A stretch of DNA of 64,000 nt from Roseinatronobacter bogoriensis DSM 18756. GTDB taxonomy: Bacteria; Pseudomonadota; Alphaproteobacteria; Rhodobacterales; Rhodobacteraceae. Made by a program: the position numbers and the translations under genes. This document shows, one piece after another, positions 60,797-64,000 of the stretch. Position 1 is the stretch's first letter. Each line of letters opens with the position of its first letter. The notes under the pieces are model-generated. The model did not search any database. It was not told where the DNA came from and saw nothing but the letters and a program-made list of their open reading frames with translations. The DNA is taken from assembly GCF_004366635.1 (NCBI RefSeq), contig NZ_SORN01000001.1, forward strand, positions 943,314-1,007,313, given 5' to 3'.

Positions 60797-62191
60797 TCAA
60801 CCTTTTGGCCCGATCATGTCTTCCGGGCGCACCACGGCATCGAATGTTTCGGCATCGACAAAGCCAAGGCGGATCGCCTCTTCCTTCAAGGTTGTGCCGT
60901 TCTTGTGGGCAGTTTTGGCAACCATTGTCGCGTTATCATATCCGATTGTCGGGGCAAGTGCTGTCACCAGCATCAGCGACTCTTTCATCAGGCGGTCAAT
61001 GCGTTCGACATTTGCCTTGGTGCCTACAACCATGTTGTCCGTGAATGATGATGCGGCATCACCCAAAAGCTGCATGCTTTGCAACACGTTATAGCTCATC
61101 ATCGGGTTGTAGACATTCAATTCGAAATGTCCCTGCGACCCGGCAAATCCGACTGCTGCATCATTGCCCATGACATGCGCGCAGACCATCGTCAGCGCTT
61201 CGGCCTGCGTCGGGTTGACCTTGCCGGGCATGATTGAGGAGCCGGGCTCATTCTCCGGCAGGATCAACTCTCCCAGACCCGAACGCGGCCCTGACCCCAG
61301 AAGGCGCATGTCATTTGCAATCTTGAACAGCGATGCCGCAACGGTTTTCAGCGCACCAGAGAACATGACCATTGCATCATGCGCAGCAAGGGCTTCGAAT
61401 TTGTTGGGGGCCGTGACGAAGGGCAAGCCCGTGATCTGTGCGATATGACTGGCGACATTCACATCCCAGCCCTTGCGTGTGTTCAGGCCCGTCCCGACGG
61501 CTGTGCCGCCCTGTGCCAGTTCGTAGATATGGGGCAGGCACATCTCGATACGTGCAATGCCCATCTTGACCTGATGCGCATAGCCGCCGAATTCCTGCCC
61601 CAGAGTCAAAGGGGTGGCGTCCTGTGTGTGGGTGCGCCCGATCTTGATGATATCCTTGAATTCCTCGGATTTGGCGGCAAGTGCGGCGTGAAGCTTTTGC
61701 AGACCGGGCAGCAGCACATCGCGCGCCAACATCCCGATTGCGACATGCATCGCGGTGGGGAATGTGTCATTTGACGACTGCCCCATATTGCAGTGATCAT
61801 TCGGATGGACCGGATCTTTCGATCCCATCTTTCCGCCCAGTATCTCGATGGCGCGGTTCGAGATCACCTCATTGGCGTTCATGTTCGACTGCGTGCCAGA
61901 TCCGGTCTGCCAGACCACAAGCGGAAAATTATCGTCGAACTTGCCTTGAAAGACTTCCTCAGCCGCCTTTGTGATCGCATCTGCCAGACGCGCATCCAGT
62001 GTGCCCTGTTCGCGATTGACCAAGGCACAGGCCCATTTGACTGCCCCGAGTGCGCGGATGATCGGCACAGGCTGGCGTTCCCAGCCAATGGGGAAATTCA
62101 GGATAGAGCGCTGTGTCTGTGCGCCCCAATATTTGTCTGCTGGTACTTCCAGCGGGCCAAAACTGTCAGTCTCTGTGCGGGTCGCGGTCAT
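60797..62191 (-). CDS. fumC: Fumarate hydratase class II
   Basis: A 464-residue oxygen-stable fumarase of the TCA cycle. DSFGPLEVPADKYWGAQTQR, the active-site region SQSSNDTFPTA-type (GQSSNDTFPTAMHVA) with GRTHTQDATPLTLGQE, and the signature GSSIMPGKVNPTQ are present. The ATG at 62191 has AAGGAG eight bases upstream. Acts directly after the Sdh complex encoded in this window. Confidence 0.97.
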   Translation of the reverse strand: MTATRTETDSFGPLEVPADKYWGAQTQRSILNFPIGWERQPVPIIRALGAVKWACALVNREQGTLDARLADAITKAAEEVFQGKFDDNFPLVVWQTGSGTQSNMNANEVISNRAIEILGGKMGSKDPVHPNDHCNMGQSSNDTFPTAMHVAIGMLARDVLLPGLQKLHAALAAKSEEFKDIIKIGRTHTQDATPLTLGQEFGGYAHQVKMGIARIEMCLPHIYELAQGGTAVGTGLNTRKGWDVNVASHIAQITGLPFVTAPNKFEALAAHDAMVMFSGALKTVAASLFKIANDMRLLGSGPRSGLGELILPENEPGSSIMPGKVNPTQAEALTMVCAHVMGNDAAVGFAGSQGHFELNVYNPMMSYNVLQSMQLLGDAASSFTDNMVVGTKANVERIDRLMKESLMLVTALAPTIGYDNATMVAKTAHKNGTTLKEEAIRLGFVDAETFDAVVRPEDMIGPKG

Positions 62192-62289
62192 GCGTTGGGC
62201 TCCTTGGCGGCATAAATCCGATGCAGTCCTTAGCCCGTGCAAGACAGGAAATCAATCAGTATGCCGTTGCATACTGCGCTGTATGAAAT

Positions 62290-62754
62290 TTACTTGCGAA
62301 ACCTGTCAAGGCTGACAACTTCGCCAGTTTTCTCTTCCTGAGGCGCGTCTTCCATCATCGGCGCCTCTTCGTCCTCATCGTCTTCGTCGTCATATTCGTC
62401 ACTATGCAATTCGAATCGCAGGCCGAATTCGACTGAGGGGTCAACGAAGGTCGAGATCGCGTCAAACGGCACATAAAGCGGTTCAGGCGCATTCCCGAAA
62501 TTGAGGGTAATTGCAAAGCCATCATCATCTACAACAAGGTTTTCGAACCAATGCTGGACGACCAGCGTGATTTCTTCCGGATATCGCGCACGCAACCAAT
62601 CCGCCATTTGCATGTCTGGATGGCTTGTGTCGATTGTTATGAAGAAATGATGATCGCCGGGCAGTCCGTTTTGCGCGACTGCGTCCATCACCTTGCGGAT
62701 CAGCCCACGCATGGCATCATGCATAAGATTGCCGTAATCGATTCCGCGTGTCAT
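62290..62754 (-). CDS. sspB: ClpXP adaptor SspB (alphaproteobacterial type)
   Basis: 154 residues. The substrate-binding domain (YGNLMHDAMRGLIRKVMDAV; FFITIDTSHPDMQMADWLRA) is followed by an acidic linker (DEYDDEDDEDEEAPMM) and the ClpX-docking tail (GEVVSLDRFRK). It delivers ssrA-tagged proteins to ClpXP. It lies 98 bp upstream of fumC on the same strand. Confidence 0.95.
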   Translation of the reverse strand: MTRGIDYGNLMHDAMRGLIRKVMDAVAQNGLPGDHHFFITIDTSHPDMQMADWLRARYPEEITLVVQHWFENLVVDDDGFAITLNFGNAPEPLYVPFDAISTFVDPSVEFGLRFELHSDEYDDEDDEDEEAPMMEDAPQEEKTGEVVSLDRFRK

Positions 62755-63128
62755 GCGCCCTCTCTTCCTTGAGGAACAGCATAGGCGTTTCCCGGCGGAA
62801 GAAAAGCCCTGACACGACAGGTCGCATCAGTTTTCTGCACTGCGACCAAGGACGGCACTGACTGGATATGCAATTGATGAAAGTGCAGGCTTCCGCTGCA
62901 ATCGGCAAATCGCAAATCTATTCAGTCAGATGCGATTTTCAGCAGATTCCGGACAGACACAGAACAGGCACAGAACGAACCGAGATACTGTAAAACAAGT
63001 GAGGCAAAACAAAACCCCTCGAGCAAGGGCAGCGCTCGAGGGGTTTGGGACGGTCAGAAAAGACCAATCAGGACGGTATATCCATACCTCAATAAGCCTT
63101 GCTGCTCAAGCGGAAAGGGCGGTCGGTT
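62755..63128. other. 374-bp intergenic region before the truncated HTH gene
   Basis: Holds the terminator at 63012-63046 and a short direct repeat (CACAGAAC twice near 62960). No gene seen. It may mark the junction between core genes and an accessory element. Confidence 0.5.
63012..63046. terminator. Strong bidirectional-type terminator
   Basis: A perfect 13-bp stem (AAACCCCTCGAGC/GCTCGAGGGGTTT) with a nine-base loop and A/T flanks. No gene ends just before it on the plus strand, so it closes an unseen RNA or insulates the HTH gene. Confidence 0.75.
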
Positions 63129-64000
63129 ATGAGCGATACCCTCCGGATCCAGCGCGCGTCAGACCGGGCCGAGCCTGATCCGCGCCTTGTACACCGCACA
63201 CATCATCGCCTAGAGTGGCTCAAGCGTGCGCTGCAAGCCGATGTTACAGACCGGGCAAAGACACTCGCAAGCGCGCTGTCGGTGAAATGGGCGAATGACC
63301 AGACCGGCCAGTGTAACCCCTCATTACGTGAAATTTGCGCCTTCCTTGGATGGAACAAGGATAAGGCGCGGCGCGCGATCGCAGATCTGATCGAGGGCGG
63401 ATTACTCGAGCGCGTGGTCGGCAAAGGTCGCGGCCGAAAGTCCGGTTACATGTTTTTGGGGCCTTCCAATGTGGTGCCGTTGCCATCGTCGCAGCCGGCC
63501 TCAAAGGTCGCAGAAACGCCGCGCTATGATCCTGAAAAAAGGTCGCAAATTTGCACCAATCAGAAAGCCGATAAAGGCAGCACTGGTGCGGCTAAAAGGT
63601 CGCAAAAATGCACCCCCCTATATAAGGATGAACATACTATGGAACATACAAAGGCAGAAACCGGCTGCGCCGGTGATGATGTTTCAGAAGCTTTTGATCG
63701 ATTCTGGAAAACCTATCCAAAGCCAAGAGACTTCGAAAAGTCCAAGCGGCTATTCGTTGAGGCGGTTGTTTCAGGGGTCGATCCGGTATGGATTATCTCA
63801 AGCGCAGAAAGGGTAAATGCGACGATCGGGAAGGACCGGCATTACTTCGCAAGGTCGGACAGATGGCTCGAGGAACGTCGCTGGACACAGCATCCACAGT
63901 CACGGCCCGGAAATGTGATCCAGTCATCTGAGGGCGCAGAGCTGAGAGACATTGCCTCGTTCTTTGCCTCGAAGATCAAGGAAGGTCGATATGTTGCGCC
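63129..64000 (+). CDS. Helix-turn-helix replication-type protein, 3' end outside window
   Basis: 290 codons are visible from the ATG at 63129. An N-terminal winged-helix region (TLASALSVKWANDQTGQCNP; SLREICAFLGWNKDKARRAI; LIEGGLLERVVGKG) resembles helix-turn-helix domains of phage and plasmid initiators. A low-complexity linker (residues ~115-175) and a second domain (SEAFDRFWKTYPKPRDFEKS; YFARSDRWLEERRWTQHPQS) follow. The FWKTYP...ARSDRWLEERRW layout is common in phage replication/HTH proteins. The linker DNA carries iteron-like repeats. Function is inferred; the right side of the locus is not visible. Confidence 0.75.
   Translation, partial: MSDTLRIQRASDRAEPDPRLVHRTHHRLEWLKRALQADVTDRAKTLASALSVKWANDQTGQCNPSLREICAFLGWNKDKARRAIADLIEGGLLERVVGKGRGRKSGYMFLGPSNVVPLPSSQPASKVAETPRYDPEKRSQICTNQKADKGSTGAAKRSQKCTPLYKDEHTMEHTKAETGCAGDDVSEAFDRFWKTYPKPRDFEKSKRLFVEAVVSGVDPVWIISSAERVNATIGKDRHYFARSDRWLEERRWTQHPQSRPGNVIQSSEGAELRDIASFFASKIKEGRYVA
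63423..63604 (+). repeat. Four iteron-like AAAGGTCGC repeats inside the HTH gene
   Basis: AAAGGTCGC occurs at 63423, 63503, 63538 and 63595 (the last three followed by A). Copies 3 and 4 extend to AAAAGGTCGCAAA-xx-TGCACC. Relative to the gene they fall in all three reading frames (reading KGR, SKVA and KRSQ), so the conservation is at DNA level, as in origin iterons within lambda O-type genes. Confidence 0.6.

Overview
The window looks like a chromosomal segment from an alphaproteobacterium of the Rhodobacteraceae (Rhodobacter/Roseobacter relatives). This rests on GC-rich coding sequence, a CcaF1/CcsR small-RNA locus, a leader with its own terminator ahead of mraZ, a four-gene Aap/Bzt amino-acid transporter, an alphaproteobacterial SspB, and a block linking ethylmalonyl-CoA pathway genes (mesaconyl-CoA hydratase, malyl-CoA thioesterase) to the succinate dehydrogenase operon. 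The genus cannot be fixed from sequence alone. Most of the window is core housekeeping. There is no CRISPR array and no recognisable transposase.

Layout. 1-6.4 kb: the 5' part of a lactate-dehydrogenase-like gene, a UvrD-type helicase, a DUF1127 gene with six CCTCCTCCC-loop hairpins behind it, a HIT protein, the Mrp/ApbC Fe-S carrier, and a 0.7 kb leader ahead of the dcw cluster. 6.4-14.2 kb: mraZ-rsmH-ftsL-ftsI-murE-murF-mraY, where the cluster stops. 14.2-25 kb: aspartate aminotransferase, an XRE regulator, sdhE, aapJQMP, tRNA-Ile2, a metallo-beta-lactamase-fold enzyme, purMN, a DUF2799 lipoprotein and galM. 25-31.2 kb: rlmB, tRNA-Tyr, a dispersed repeat, an AT-richer orphan gene, lepA and a DUF1989 group. 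31.2-38 kb: the sdh operon, then mch, DUF1737, nnrU and mcl2. 38-43 kb: an RpiR regulator with an aminotransferase and a CMD-fold protein, infC, and an acidic envelope protein. 43-50.9 kb: an ASKHA/ferredoxin activator, three universal stress proteins, glmU-glmS and an AlkD-like protein. 50.9-62.8 kb: hisA, a PAS protein, yicC-gmk, formyl-THF cyclo-ligase, a PerM-type permease, two cytochromes c, hpt, a RatA-like protein, cinA-pgpA, a molybdopterin-fold protein, fumC and sspB. 63.1 kb to the end: a truncated helix-turn-helix gene carrying iteron-like repeats, possibly the edge of a mobile element.

Themes. Cell wall and division are served by the dcw genes and by glmS/glmU (UDP-GlcNAc supply). 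Central carbon is served by Sdh, FumC, Mch and Mcl2. The most unusual material lies between genes: the six-hairpin CcsR array, the probable UpsM-type leader RNA of dcw, a 174-bp structured repeat in three full copies plus one internally deleted copy, two tandem 21-bp-spaced operator pairs, and DNA-level repeats that fall in all three reading frames inside the last gene.
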